Source of the DNA: Methylococcaceae bacterium
GTDB taxonomy: Bacteria; Pseudomonadota; Gammaproteobacteria; Methylococcales; Methylococcaceae
Direction: 5' to 3'
DNA: 64,000 nucleotides
Assembly (NCBI GenBank): GCA_902810705.1
Contig: CADDYU010000001.1
Coordinates: forward strand, 1-64,000
Made by a program: the position numbers and the translations under genes. The notes under the pieces are model-generated. The model made no database searches. It saw only the letters and a list, made by a program, of their open reading frames with translations, and was not told where the DNA came from. Shown here piece after piece: positions 35,470-44,665 of this stretch (the first letter of the stretch is position 1; each line of letters begins with the position of its first letter).

Positions 35470-36870
35470 GTGATCAAGTTTTTTTCCACGATGGTTGAAA
35501 TCGAAGAGGCGGCGGGCGAACCAAAATCAGAAAGGGCCAGCGGAGTATCCTTCATGCCCATCCGTTTGGCGAAGATCGCCGAGGGGATTGGTCTCCTGGG
35601 TTTGGTTGGATTCGCCCTCACGGTCTGGCTCATACCGGCGGGCTACCAGATCGCCCTGGGGGTAAGTGCGGCGGCGTGCTTGCTGTCTGCTCCGGCCCGA
35701 TCCGTCTTGACCCGGGATCGGATGTTCGGCTTATTTTTGATATTCGCCGTGTTTATTCTGGCGGAGGCTTGGCGCGGGGCGACGCATTTTCCTGCGGCGC
35801 TACAGCGTCAATGGACGGATGCCGGCAAGTGGTTGCTGCTGTTCGGGTTTTTAATCATCGGCTGGTGGCTGAACGCCGATCTTCGGCGCATCAACGCGGT
35901 TTTGCTGACAGCCCTCCTCGGCTTTCTGATCGGCATGCTGCATGGCGCCCGTTGGGAGGAAGTGATTCATTTTCATACCGACTGGCAGACTGGTTTTCAG
36001 ATGGCCGCTTCCACGAGCGGACTGATTTCGGTCACGGCAATTTTGGGGCTTTTGCTCTTTATTCCCCGAATCTTCGGGGCCGCCGAGCCAGGCTGGCGGT
36101 TCGCCTTAAAGGCGGCGGTTTGGTTGGTGCTCCTATACCTATGCGCTTTTGCGCTCGTGGCAAGCCAGTCTCGTGCCACTTGGCTAGCTGCCGCGATCGT
36201 ATTTCCTCCCGTGCTTGGTTACCGCTATTTTCAGGTTTGGCGCGCCTCCGAGACCTCGGTCCGCCATCTGCCTGTTCTGGCCCTCCTGGCGCTCTTTTTG
36301 CTGGCGGGCGGCGTCTTCATCAACGCGGACTCCCTAAGCCGCCGCACCGGCGCGGATCTCGAGGTGGTCGCCTCCCTCCTTAGAGGCAGGACCGCCGATC
36401 TGCCGGAGTCTTCATTCGCCTATCGCTATCAGGTCCAGAGGTTCGGGCTTGAGAAATGGCTGGAACGGCCCTGGCTGGGTTGGGGCGCCGGCGCCAGCCG
36501 TCCTTTGATCGCGGCGAGCGGCCGGCCCGAGCTTTATAATCATCAATTCGGGCAATGGATGGCGAGCATGCATAATGCTTACCTCGAAATCCTGGTGCGG
36601 TTCGGATTGGCCGGCGCGGCATTTTTCGCGGCGATCGCTTGGTATTTGATAAGGTCGCTGGCGGAGGCGCGGCGGCTGGGCCGACTGCCGGAAGATTATT
36701 GGCTGTTTCTGGCCGCGTCCTTGGCGATCACCGGCATTTGGGGCTTCGGATCCCATTTTCTGGTGGAAGCTTGGCGTGGTTATTGGCTGTTGTTGGCTGG
36801 AATGATATACACCTTTACCCTGCAGTCCCGGCAATCCAGCGAGTCTCGGCGTCGAGCCTCCTGGTTTTGA
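35470..36870 (+). CDS. O-antigen ligase/polymerase family membrane protein
   Basis: 466 residues with about ten or more hydrophobic segments. The Wzy_C/WaaL hallmark is near residues 325-385: RPWLGWGAGASRPLI followed by SMHNAYLEILVRFGLAGAAFF. Such proteins join polysaccharide to lipid A-core or polymerise repeat units. With a Wzm/Wzt exporter next to it, the ligase role is more likely than Wzy polymerase. The GTG start at 35470 has GAAGG upstream; an ATG at 35554 would drop 28 hydrophilic residues. Confidence 0.85.
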   Translation: MIKFFSTMVEIEEAAGEPKSERASGVSFMPIRLAKIAEGIGLLGLVGFALTVWLIPAGYQIALGVSAAACLLSAPARSVLTRDRMFGLFLIFAVFILAEAWRGATHFPAALQRQWTDAGKWLLLFGFLIIGWWLNADLRRINAVLLTALLGFLIGMLHGARWEEVIHFHTDWQTGFQMAASTSGLISVTAILGLLLFIPRIFGAAEPGWRFALKAAVWLVLLYLCAFALVASQSRATWLAAAIVFPPVLGYRYFQVWRASETSVRHLPVLALLALFLLAGGVFINADSLSRRTGADLEVVASLLRGRTADLPESSFAYRYQVQRFGLEKWLERPWLGWGAGASRPLIAASGRPELYNHQFGQWMASMHNAYLEILVRFGLAGAAFFAAIAWYLIRSLAEARRLGRLPEDYWLFLAASLAITGIWGFGSHFLVEAWRGYWLLLAGMIYTFTLQSRQSSESRRRASWF

Positions 36871-36946
36871 AGCTTCCCTTGCAATCCCCTTCGCCGACCC
36901 CGCCATCCGCCTTTCGGAGCGAAGGGCCGGCTCCAATGAGAGTCCC

Positions 36947-37774
36947 ATGTTCGCGGCTAAAACCATCGTGATCGAGCCCGGTCGCAGCGTTCGCCACTAC
37001 TGGCGGGACCTGTGGCGCTATCGGGAATTGTTCTACTTCATGGCCTGGCGGGATCTGCTCCTGCGCTATAAGCGGATGACCATTGGGTTCGCTTGGGCCA
37101 TACTCCGCCCCTTGTTGACCATGCTGGTGTTCACACTGGTATTCGGCAAGCTTGCCAAGCTCCCCTCTGGCGGCATTCCCTACGCCATCCTGGTCTATGC
37201 GGGACTCCTTCCCTGGCAGTTCTTCGCCACGGCCTTCGCGGACGCCGGCAACAGCCTGACCAACAAGGAGACCATCATCACCAAAATCTATTTTCCCCGC
37301 CTCATCATCCCAGCCAGCGCCGTCATCGTCAGCTTCGTGGACTTCCTCGCCGCAAGCAGCATCCTAGTGGGACTCATGGTCTGGTACGGCTTTCTTCCCG
37401 ATGGGCGGATTTTCGCGCTACCCTTGTTTGTTTTTATCCTTTTTGTCCTGACCCTTGGAGCGGGACTTTGGATTTCCGCCTTAAGCGCCAAGTACAAGGA
37501 CTTCCGCTATGTGATTCCCTTCATCGTGCAAATCGGGCTCTATCTCTCCCCGGTAGGGTTCAAGAGCACCCTGGTGCCTGAAATGTGGCGGATGGTCTAT
37601 GCGCTTAACCCCATGGTCGGGATCATCGAGGGTTTTCGATGGTCAATCCTCGGCGCGGAAAGCGGAGGGCTAGAAACCAGCGTAGCCATTTCCGCTGCCC
37701 TCAGCTTACTCCTGTTATTGACCGGCATGGCCTATTTCCGCAGAATGGAAAGTTCGCTCGCGGAGTTGCTGTAA
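36947..37774 (+). CDS. wzm: Polysaccharide ABC exporter permease (Wzm-type)
   Basis: 275 residues with six hydrophobic segments and the ABC-2 layout: YRELFYFMAWRDLLLRYKR at the N-terminus, then FAWAILRPLLTMLVFTLVFG, and a C-terminal ALNPMVGIIEGFRW typical of lipopolysaccharide/teichoic acid export permeases. It forms the export channel for an undecaprenyl-linked glycan. Its stop codon overlaps the start of the ATPase gene (TAATG). Confidence 0.92.
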   Translation: MFAAKTIVIEPGRSVRHYWRDLWRYRELFYFMAWRDLLLRYKRMTIGFAWAILRPLLTMLVFTLVFGKLAKLPSGGIPYAILVYAGLLPWQFFATAFADAGNSLTNKETIITKIYFPRLIIPASAVIVSFVDFLAASSILVGLMVWYGFLPDGRIFALPLFVFILFVLTLGAGLWISALSAKYKDFRYVIPFIVQIGLYLSPVGFKSTLVPEMWRMVYALNPMVGIIEGFRWSILGAESGGLETSVAISAALSLLLLLTGMAYFRRMESSLAELL

Positions 37775-39012
37775 TGACGGTGGCTATCTCGGTTAAAGGA
37801 CTTTCGAAGAAATTCCGCTTGAAACATCAAGCAGGGGGCGCGGCCTACACCACCTTTCGCGATGGCTTGACCGACAGCGTGAAACGCCTCGGTTTACGCC
37901 TGATCGGCCATGCATCAAGGTCCAGCGCCTCGGTTACCGACGAGGAGTTCTGGGCGCTCAGAGACGTCAGCTTCGACATTCAGCAAGGCGAAAAAGTCGG
38001 CGTCATCGGACGTAATGGCGCTGGCAAATCGACCTTGCTCAAACTCATTTCGCGCATCTTCGAGCCAACTTCCGGACGAATCCAAATTCAGGGTCGAGTC
38101 GCCAGTCTTTTGGAGGTAGGTACCGGATTTCACCCCGAGCTCACCGGTCGGGAAAACATTTTTTTCAACGGCGCGATACTCGGCATGACCCGCGCCGAAA
38201 TTACCCGGCGGTTCGACGAGATCGTGGCGTTTGCCGAGGTTGAGAAGTTCCTGGATACCCCGGTCAAGTATTTTTCCTCGGGGATGTATGTTCGCCTGGG
38301 ATTCGCGGTCGCGGCGCATCTCGAACCGGAAATCCTCATAGTCGATGAAATACTGGCCGTCGGGGATGCGCGTTTTCAGAATAAGTGTCTTGGCAAGCTC
38401 CAGGACATCGGGCGAAGCGGACGAACAGTCATGTTCGTCAGCCACAATATGAGCTCGATCCTGCAATTCACCAACCGCACGATCTTATTGCAGGCTGGGC
38501 AGGTATTACTGGATGGAAATAGTGAAATCGGCGTCAGGGAATATTTGCGGATCAATGAGGATGCAGCCAAAGCCAGCAATCTCGAGACCAGGGTTCCTTG
38601 GTTCAAAATCAATTCGCTGATTTTTGATCAAAAGAACACGGAGATCGGTTTTAACAAGCCCTTGCGGTTGAAACTGGACGTGCGGCTTGAGAGGGGCTTG
38701 GACAACGTAGTGCTGATGATGGGAATAGTTAATAGCATCGGCGCGCGAATCATTACCGCGAAAACCTCCATACCGAATCTGGCCTCGGGTGAACACACGA
38801 TCAATCTGGAAATTCCAGAGCATCGGCTGATTCCAGGTTGTTATTTCGTTTCCCTTACCATTTCAGTGCGGCAAGAGGTCCTTTTCGCCAAGGATCAGGT
38901 GATCCTGATTGAGCTCTTGGTTGATAATATTGACGATCCGCTATTAATGCCGCATGTGGAGAGAGGCAAGGACCGCTTGGGCTCCTATTGTTCGATTCGG
39001 GCGAGTTGGTGA
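37774..39012 (+). CDS. wzt: Polysaccharide ABC exporter ATPase with glycan-recognition domain (Wzt-type)
   Basis: 412 residues. The nucleotide-binding domain spans about 1-250: GRNGAGKSTLLKLIS, the long Wzt-type loop GRVASLLEVGTGFHPELTG, signature FSSGMYVRLGFAVA and Walker B ILIVDEILAVGD. Residues about 265-412 form a Wzt_C-like beta-sandwich (PWFKINSLIFDQKNTEIGF...SGEHTINLEIPEHRLIPGCY). In O-antigen systems this domain reads the non-reducing end modification of the glycan before export. The start ATG at 37774 overlaps the wzm stop. Confidence 0.92.
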   Translation: MTVAISVKGLSKKFRLKHQAGGAAYTTFRDGLTDSVKRLGLRLIGHASRSSASVTDEEFWALRDVSFDIQQGEKVGVIGRNGAGKSTLLKLISRIFEPTSGRIQIQGRVASLLEVGTGFHPELTGRENIFFNGAILGMTRAEITRRFDEIVAFAEVEKFLDTPVKYFSSGMYVRLGFAVAAHLEPEILIVDEILAVGDARFQNKCLGKLQDIGRSGRTVMFVSHNMSSILQFTNRTILLQAGQVLLDGNSEIGVREYLRINEDAAKASNLETRVPWFKINSLIFDQKNTEIGFNKPLRLKLDVRLERGLDNVVLMMGIVNSIGARIITAKTSIPNLASGEHTINLEIPEHRLIPGCYFVSLTISVRQEVLFAKDQVILIELLVDNIDDPLLMPHVERGKDRLGSYCSIRASW

Positions 39013-39047
39013 CTGGACTCTAATACATGTAATAGATCGGATATTTC

Positions 39048-39914
39048 ATGGAAAGATCTGACTTGAACGAAATGAAAATCTTGGCTAAAAAAATAAAATC
39101 AAAAGTAGGGAGCTCTATAGCCGCTACAGTGGAAGCCCTGAAATGGAATGTCTATAGGTTAAAGTGCCCGTTGACTCGATCTGCGTTAACGCTCATGCCG
39201 GCCGAACATCTCGATTACATTATGAATATTTCGCCACGGTATAAGTATATTTACGTAGACAATCCAAAAACCGGATGCTCATCATTGAAATCTGCCTTGG
39301 TGGAATTTGAGCTGCAAGGCGCCCAAACAGATTTAGATTGCTATGATTGGAAGGTTTTTCATGACCCCACGGCTTCGCCGCTGAAGCGCGTTACTCGCTT
39401 AAACACCTGGAAGCCTTTAAGCTTCCTGGTGGCAGACGGGTACCAATTCATTACTTTCGTAAGAAATCCATATACTCGGCTACTCTCCTGCTATAGAGAC
39501 AAAATTTTAAAAAATAGACCTCAGAAGCTTCAGGTGCTGCGCCTATTGAAGCACCCGACCAAAGATATTGAAAGGATGATTTCATTCGATGAATTTGTGA
39601 AAGCAGTAGTTAAACAGAGCGACTCAGAAATGAATCCACATTGGCGTGTTCAAACCACCCAAATACTATATCGTATTTTTAATTACTCTTTCATTGGGCG
39701 GTTTGAGTCTTATGAGAATGACTTCGTGAGATTGTTTGAAAGCATTTCAAATTCGGGAGCCGCGATACCCGCGCAGAGGCATTTGAACAGGACTCGAGAG
39801 GGCAAACGGGAAGGATGTCGGGATTATTATACCAAGGAGCTTCAAGACTTGGTTTATGACCGCTATAAAGAAGATTTCAGTAATTTTGGATATAAATACA
39901 AACTTCCGGAATAG
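39048..39914 (+). CDS. PAPS-dependent carbohydrate sulfotransferase (Sulfotransfer_2 type)
   Basis: 288 residues. The 5'-phosphosulfate loop is YVDNPKTGCSSLKSAL (near residues 70-85) and the 3'-phosphate-binding region is ITFVRNPYTRLLSCYRDK (near 140-157), both as in carbohydrate sulfotransferases. No membrane segment is evident, so it should act in the cytoplasm before export. Base composition is clearly more AT-rich than the neighbours, suggesting recent acquisition. With cysC at the head of the cluster it predicts a sulfated glycan. The ATG at 39048 is chosen; an ATG at 39072 is possible. Confidence 0.85.
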   Translation: MERSDLNEMKILAKKIKSKVGSSIAATVEALKWNVYRLKCPLTRSALTLMPAEHLDYIMNISPRYKYIYVDNPKTGCSSLKSALVEFELQGAQTDLDCYDWKVFHDPTASPLKRVTRLNTWKPLSFLVADGYQFITFVRNPYTRLLSCYRDKILKNRPQKLQVLRLLKHPTKDIERMISFDEFVKAVVKQSDSEMNPHWRVQTTQILYRIFNYSFIGRFESYENDFVRLFESISNSGAAIPAQRHLNRTREGKREGCRDYYTKELQDLVYDRYKEDFSNFGYKYKLPE

Positions 39915-40031
39915 ATTTATTAATAGATAGATTGCTCTATTAAATTGGATGCTAAGCTCTTGAGCATTTAAAATTAGATCAGAGTTGAAATTCCATATTG
40001 GACTCGCAATTGTTCACACAGCAGCTTTGAC

Positions 40032-41300
40032 ATGAAAAGAGTCGTTTTTGCCAGGATGCCTGGAGATTCCCGCTTTCGCTATTCGGGCCAACTGCCATTT
40101 TCGGATGGGATTCCCACATCGGCCGATGTAAGATTCAAACAGCTTCAACAGCAGTTTTGGCTTAGCGGAAACAAGGGGAATATTATCATTGGCGAATCGG
40201 TGGGCCGATTATTCGAGATCGACCGTTCACGTTCCTGTTATCTCAATATTCTCGATCTCTTCAAGGCCGGCTGGAGCGCCGGTCAAATCGCCTCGGAATT
40301 TAATGAAAGCTTCGATTACGTCGTATTCGCCATGGCGAACTCGATCCGTCCCCACATGGGGGCGGCTCATGAAAGGATCGCCGCGGTTATAGAGCTTCTG
40401 AAGACCAATCTCATCGTCCTTGGCATGGGGATGCAGGAGCCACTTACCTATAATTATCAGGCGGTGGATGCCGGCACGCTGCGCCTCCTTCGTAAATTCA
40501 ACGAAAAGGCCAAAATATTCGGGGTACGCGGCCTGGATACCGAGGCCTGGCTGCATGCCATGAAAATCGATCGGGCCCGCGCCCTGGGCTGCCCCAGCCT
40601 GTACGTCTACCCCAAACATACTTGCCGGATTACCGTCCCGGATTCTTTTTCGGCCGCCAGCTCGATTCTTACGGCGGGCCACCTGCATATCAGATCCAAG
40701 CGAACGCAGGCGCTTCTATCCTTGTTTCAACATAGTAAGGTCAGCTATGTCATGCAGGACGAGGTATTCCAAGCCTGCCTGGGCAAGGCTTTCGCGCCGG
40801 ATCAGGAGTTTTACAATGACGTCACCGGGGAATTCGACAAGGCCGCCGTGAACAAGGTGTTCGAGAAACGCCAAAGGGCCAGACTCCCCTTTCAAGGGTA
40901 TTGGTACTTTCAAAGCCCGGATACCTGGCGAGCCTTTTGCGCAAGGCATGATCTTTATATTGGAGACCGTTTTCACGGCGGGGTCGCTGCCATGCAGGCG
41001 GGAATTCCGGCGCTGATTATCTGGAACGATCTCAGGGTCAAGGAACTCACCGGCTTTTTCGGGATCCCGAATATTCCCATTGCCGACTTGCCCGGTAAGT
41101 CGGTGGATGATCTCGTGGCCGAGCGGTTATCGAAAGATAATATTGAAACCTTTCAAGCCGTTTACAGGCAACGATTCGAGGATTTTAAGCAAGCATTGGA
41201 GCAGGCGGGATTGCCCCTGGCGGTGAGCATAGAAAACCCGGGGAGCAAATTCCAAGCAGAGGGATGGTGGGGGCGCTTTTCGAAGAGAGCCAGCAGCTAG
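40032..41300 (+). CDS. Polysaccharide pyruvyl transferase family protein
   Basis: 422 residues. The C-terminal CsaB/WcaK-like motif DLYIGDRFHGGVAAMQAG followed by PALIIWND is diagnostic of the PS_pyruv_trans family. The N-terminal half has the GT-B-like layout, with KGNIIIGESVGRLFEI and VFAMANSIRPHMG. Members transfer pyruvate from PEP as a ketal to sugars, adding negative charge. It lies 117 bp after the sulfotransferase gene, so two acidic decorations are encoded side by side. Start ATG 40032. Confidence 0.85.
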   Translation: MKRVVFARMPGDSRFRYSGQLPFSDGIPTSADVRFKQLQQQFWLSGNKGNIIIGESVGRLFEIDRSRSCYLNILDLFKAGWSAGQIASEFNESFDYVVFAMANSIRPHMGAAHERIAAVIELLKTNLIVLGMGMQEPLTYNYQAVDAGTLRLLRKFNEKAKIFGVRGLDTEAWLHAMKIDRARALGCPSLYVYPKHTCRITVPDSFSAASSILTAGHLHIRSKRTQALLSLFQHSKVSYVMQDEVFQACLGKAFAPDQEFYNDVTGEFDKAAVNKVFEKRQRARLPFQGYWYFQSPDTWRAFCARHDLYIGDRFHGGVAAMQAGIPALIIWNDLRVKELTGFFGIPNIPIADLPGKSVDDLVAERLSKDNIETFQAVYRQRFEDFKQALEQAGLPLAVSIENPGSKFQAEGWWGRFSKRASS

Positions 41301-41410
41301 TTCGAGCAGATTTAAAAGAACCTCGATTTTTCAGATTTGCCTCGATGGGTTTGCCTTCTCAAGGCAATCGTTCCGCGACGATTTACCCACGCCAAATTAG
41401 AAGAATACCG

Positions 41411-42421
41411 ATGCCAGAACCCCGCATAACCGTGTTGATGCCGGTATTCAACGGGGGCGAATATGTCGGGGCGGCTATCGAAAGCATTCTTGGCCAGACT
41501 TTCGGCGATTTCGAGTTTCTCATCATCGACGACGGCTCCACCGACGCCAGCCCGGCTATCTGCCGGTCCTATCGGGATCCCCGGATTAGGTGGATCGGAA
41601 ACGGCGAGAATCTGGGATTGATCGCCACGCTCAACAAGGGATTGGATCTTGCCCGCGGCGAATACGTTGCACGAATGGATTGTGACGATATCAGCTTTCC
41701 CGAGCGATTCGCGCGGCAGATCGAATTCATGGACCGACATCCTGAGATAGGTCTTTGCGGAACTTGGTACGAGCGAGATTCTAATGGCGGAAAGACCATC
41801 ATGAAACCTGCCGCCGAGGATCACCTCATCCGGTTCTATCTTATTTTCGACACGGTCTTCGCCCATAACACGATTTTTTTCAGGCGCGATATTCTGGAAC
41901 GCTATCGATTGCGTTACGACCCTCATTATAAGTACGCGGAAGATTATGAGTTTTGGGTGCGTTGCTCGCGGCATACCCGGCTCGCCAATATTCCGGAAGT
42001 TTTATTGCGTTACCATTATCATTCGGGAAACACCAGCAACCAGTTCAAAAGCGAGCAGGTTCGCACAGCGGATCGAATCAGGGGCCTTTACTTGCCGCTT
42101 GTAGGGCTTACGGTGAAGGAAGTGGAGCAGCGCCTTCATAACGATTTGGTTCAGTTCCGGTTTAAGGGAGATTTGGAGCGGCTCAAGACCGCAGGGGCCT
42201 GGCTGGTGGCCCTGGGATCGGCTGCCCGGAGAAACCTTGAAGTTCCTTGGCCAGTAATTAACCAAGAGCTCGGACGCTATTGGTATGGCGCCTGCGCTAA
42301 ACGCGCGGATTTGGGTTTGGAAGCCTGGCGCGTGTTCAATGCCTATCCGGTCGGAGCTCGGGCGGATTGGACATGGAAAGTGAAGCTGCTGGCCCGCAGT
42401 ATTCTCCGACGAAAAACTTAA
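41411..42421 (+). CDS. GT2-family glycosyltransferase, tandem copy 1
   Basis: 336 residues. GT-A fold motifs: ITVLMPVFNGGEYVGAAIES, IIDDGSTD, and the DxD-containing ARMDCDDISFPERFARQIEF. A later ED motif is KYAEDYEFWVRC. The C-terminal 100 residues (RYWYGACAKRADLGLEAWRV) are shared with the next gene. It transfers a sugar to the growing repeat unit. The ATG at 41411 is chosen although the frame is open from 41264, because that part overlaps the preceding gene and has no GT2 similarity. Confidence 0.9.
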   Translation: MPEPRITVLMPVFNGGEYVGAAIESILGQTFGDFEFLIIDDGSTDASPAICRSYRDPRIRWIGNGENLGLIATLNKGLDLARGEYVARMDCDDISFPERFARQIEFMDRHPEIGLCGTWYERDSNGGKTIMKPAAEDHLIRFYLIFDTVFAHNTIFFRRDILERYRLRYDPHYKYAEDYEFWVRCSRHTRLANIPEVLLRYHYHSGNTSNQFKSEQVRTADRIRGLYLPLVGLTVKEVEQRLHNDLVQFRFKGDLERLKTAGAWLVALGSAARRNLEVPWPVINQELGRYWYGACAKRADLGLEAWRVFNAYPVGARADWTWKVKLLARSILRRKT

Positions 42422-42466
42422 AGCGCCGACAGGTGGACGCGTCACAGTTTTCATTAGGGAAATCCC

Positions 42467-43504
42467 ATGCCGCAACCCCGTATAACCGTCCTAATGCCCG
42501 TATATAACGGTGAGAAATACTTGCGCGAGGCGATCGGCAGTGTATTGAGCCAGACTTTCAGGGATTTCGAGCTGTTGATCATCGACGACGGCTCGACCGA
42601 TGGCACCCAAGAGATTGCCTCCTGGTTTGGAGATCCCAGAATTCGCCTGGAGAAAAATGATATAAATCTCGGCTTGATCGCGACCCTCAATCGAGGACTG
42701 GATCTCGCTCAAGGAGAATTCATCGCCCGCATGGATTGCGACGACATCAGCTTTCCCGAGCGATTCGCGAGGCAGGTCGAGTTCCTGGACCGGCATCCCG
42801 ATATAGGTATCTGCGGGACCTGGTACAAAAAAATATCCAGCCATAAAACGGTAACGATACGGGCTCCGGTCGGACATGGCGCGATCCGGTTCTTGCTGTT
42901 GTTCGATAATCCATTCTTGCACAGCACCATGGTGATGAGGCGATCGGTATTGGAAAACAGGGGGCTGCGCTTCGATCCGCGGTATCGGCATGCGGAAGAT
43001 TACGACTTCTGGGCCCGTGTTTCTGAATCTACCCGAACCGCTAACATACCCGAGGTGCTGTTGAGTTACCGCTCCCATTCGGACAGTATCAGCCATCGCT
43101 TCAAGAACGATCAAGGCGCTGCCGCCGATCGGGTACGCTATCGGCAGTTGATCAATCTGGGATTGGCGGCCACTAAGGCCGAAATCGAATTGCACAATGC
43201 TCTTGCGAAATTCGAATTTTCCGCCGGCCGGAGGGGTTTGGAGCACGCCAAAGCCTGGCTGGAAAGGCTCATCGAGCTGGGCTGCCGCCGATATGGCATA
43301 CCTAAAAAATCCATTTATCAATATCTTGCCCGATACTGGTATGGCGCCTGTGGCAAGTACTCCGAGGAAGGATTGGGTATTTGGCGGGTGTTCCGTTCGT
43401 CCCCGGTTGGACGAGCGGCGGAATGGGAGTGGCAGTGGAAGCTTTTTCTCCGCTGCGCGCTGCGTAAGAGCATCGTGGAGCCGGCGGCGGCCGCCCAGCC
43501 ATGA
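42467..43504 (+). CDS. GT2-family glycosyltransferase, tandem copy 2
   Basis: 345 residues, a clear paralogue of the preceding gene. The N-terminal ITVLMPVYNGEKYLREAIGS, IIDDGSTDGT, the shared block RMDCDDISFPERFAR, and the C-terminal ARYWYGACGKYSEEGLGIWR all recur in the same order. The pair arose by tandem duplication and probably adds two similar linkages. The gene ends in an ATGA overlap with the following GT4 gene. Confidence 0.9.
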   Translation: MPQPRITVLMPVYNGEKYLREAIGSVLSQTFRDFELLIIDDGSTDGTQEIASWFGDPRIRLEKNDINLGLIATLNRGLDLAQGEFIARMDCDDISFPERFARQVEFLDRHPDIGICGTWYKKISSHKTVTIRAPVGHGAIRFLLLFDNPFLHSTMVMRRSVLENRGLRFDPRYRHAEDYDFWARVSESTRTANIPEVLLSYRSHSDSISHRFKNDQGAAADRVRYRQLINLGLAATKAEIELHNALAKFEFSAGRRGLEHAKAWLERLIELGCRRYGIPKKSIYQYLARYWYGACGKYSEEGLGIWRVFRSSPVGRAAEWEWQWKLFLRCALRKSIVEPAAAAQP

Positions 43505-44652
43505 AACTGGCTTTGGTGATTCCGTCCCTCACCGCCGGCGGGGCCGAGCGCGTGATGTCGATCATGGCCAACCATTGGGCCGCGAAAGGCTGGGGCATTT
43601 GCCTCCTGAGTCTCGACGATGGAGCGGCGCCGCCTTTTTTTCCGCTGGACGGTCGGGTTCGGCATCGGACTTTGGCCTTGTTGGCCGACTCGGCCAATCC
43701 CCTGACGGCGGTACGCAACAATCTGAAGCGTCTTCGCGTCTTGCGGCGGGTGATTCGGGAGGAGAATCCCGATGCCGTCATCAGCTTTCTAGACAGTACC
43801 AATGTCCTGACGCTGCTGGCGACGCGGGGCCTCGGCAGGCCCGTGATCGTATCGGAACACATCGACCCCGGACGGTACCGAATCAAGCCGATGTGGAATC
43901 TCCTGCGCCGCTGGGTTTACCCTTTCGCGGATCGCGTGGTGGTGCTCACCGAGCGGGTGCTGGAATTTTTCCCAGCCTCGCTGCGGCCGCGGCTTGAGGT
44001 GATTCCCAATCCGGTTCTAAAACCCGCAAGCGGCGACGCTCCTGGCCTTGAGCTTCCACCCGGACCCCGAGTGGTGGCCATGGGCCGATTGGCCGAGCAG
44101 AAGGGGTTCGATATTTTGCTGAAAGCGTTCGCCCAACTGAAGGATCGCCATCCGGATTGGAGCCTGGTCCTTCTGGGGGAGGGAGAGCTCCGGCGGCCGC
44201 TTGAGCTGTTGCGCGACAGCCTGGGCTTGACGGATCGGGTGCGGTTGGCGGGGCGGGTCGAGGGTCCCGAGGCGGTTTTGGCCCGCTCGGACCTCTTCGT
44301 GCTATCGTCCCGCTTCGAGGGTTTCCCGATGGCTTTGTGCGAGGCGATGGCGGCGGGCCTTCCGGTGATTTCGACCGATTGTCCCACCGGCCCCCGGGAA
44401 ATCGTTCGGCCGGGGCTGGATGGTATTCTGGTGCCGCCCGAAGACCCGGCGGCACTCGCGGCGGCCATGGATCGTCTCATGACCGATTCAGGCGAGCGCC
44501 GCCGACTGGCTTCCCGGGCGCCGGAAATCATCGAGCGGTTCGATTTAAAGAAGATCATGGATTCATGGGAGAAGGTCCTTCTGGCAGTTGGTGCTGCGAA
44601 TCGGTTCCGGCTGGCCGGCCCGGCCCAATCCAACAATCCATCAGAGCTTTAA
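43501..44652 (+). CDS. GT4-family glycosyltransferase
   Basis: 383 residues with the GT-B fold. The N-terminal glycine loop is IPSLTAGGAERVMSIMANHW. The nucleotide-sugar-binding C-terminal domain includes VVAMGRLAEQKGFDILLKAF, the E-x7-E region SSRFEGFPMALCEAMAAGLP and GILVPPEDPAALA. It resembles PglJ/PglH-type N-acetylhexosaminyl transferases in layout; the sugar is unknown. Its start overlaps the end of the preceding gene by 4 bp. Confidence 0.9.
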   Translation: MKLALVIPSLTAGGAERVMSIMANHWAAKGWGICLLSLDDGAAPPFFPLDGRVRHRTLALLADSANPLTAVRNNLKRLRVLRRVIREENPDAVISFLDSTNVLTLLATRGLGRPVIVSEHIDPGRYRIKPMWNLLRRWVYPFADRVVVLTERVLEFFPASLRPRLEVIPNPVLKPASGDAPGLELPPGPRVVAMGRLAEQKGFDILLKAFAQLKDRHPDWSLVLLGEGELRRPLELLRDSLGLTDRVRLAGRVEGPEAVLARSDLFVLSSRFEGFPMALCEAMAAGLPVISTDCPTGPREIVRPGLDGILVPPEDPAALAAAMDRLMTDSGERRRLASRAPEIIERFDLKKIMDSWEKVLLAVGAANRFRLAGPAQSNNPSEL

Positions 44653-44665
44653 TCGGGCAAGGCGA

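Noticed and set aside
35470-36870. Wzy polymerase of a Wzx/Wzy pathway
   Set aside because: No Wzx flippase or chain-length regulator is present, while a complete Wzm/Wzt exporter is; a ligase role is favoured.
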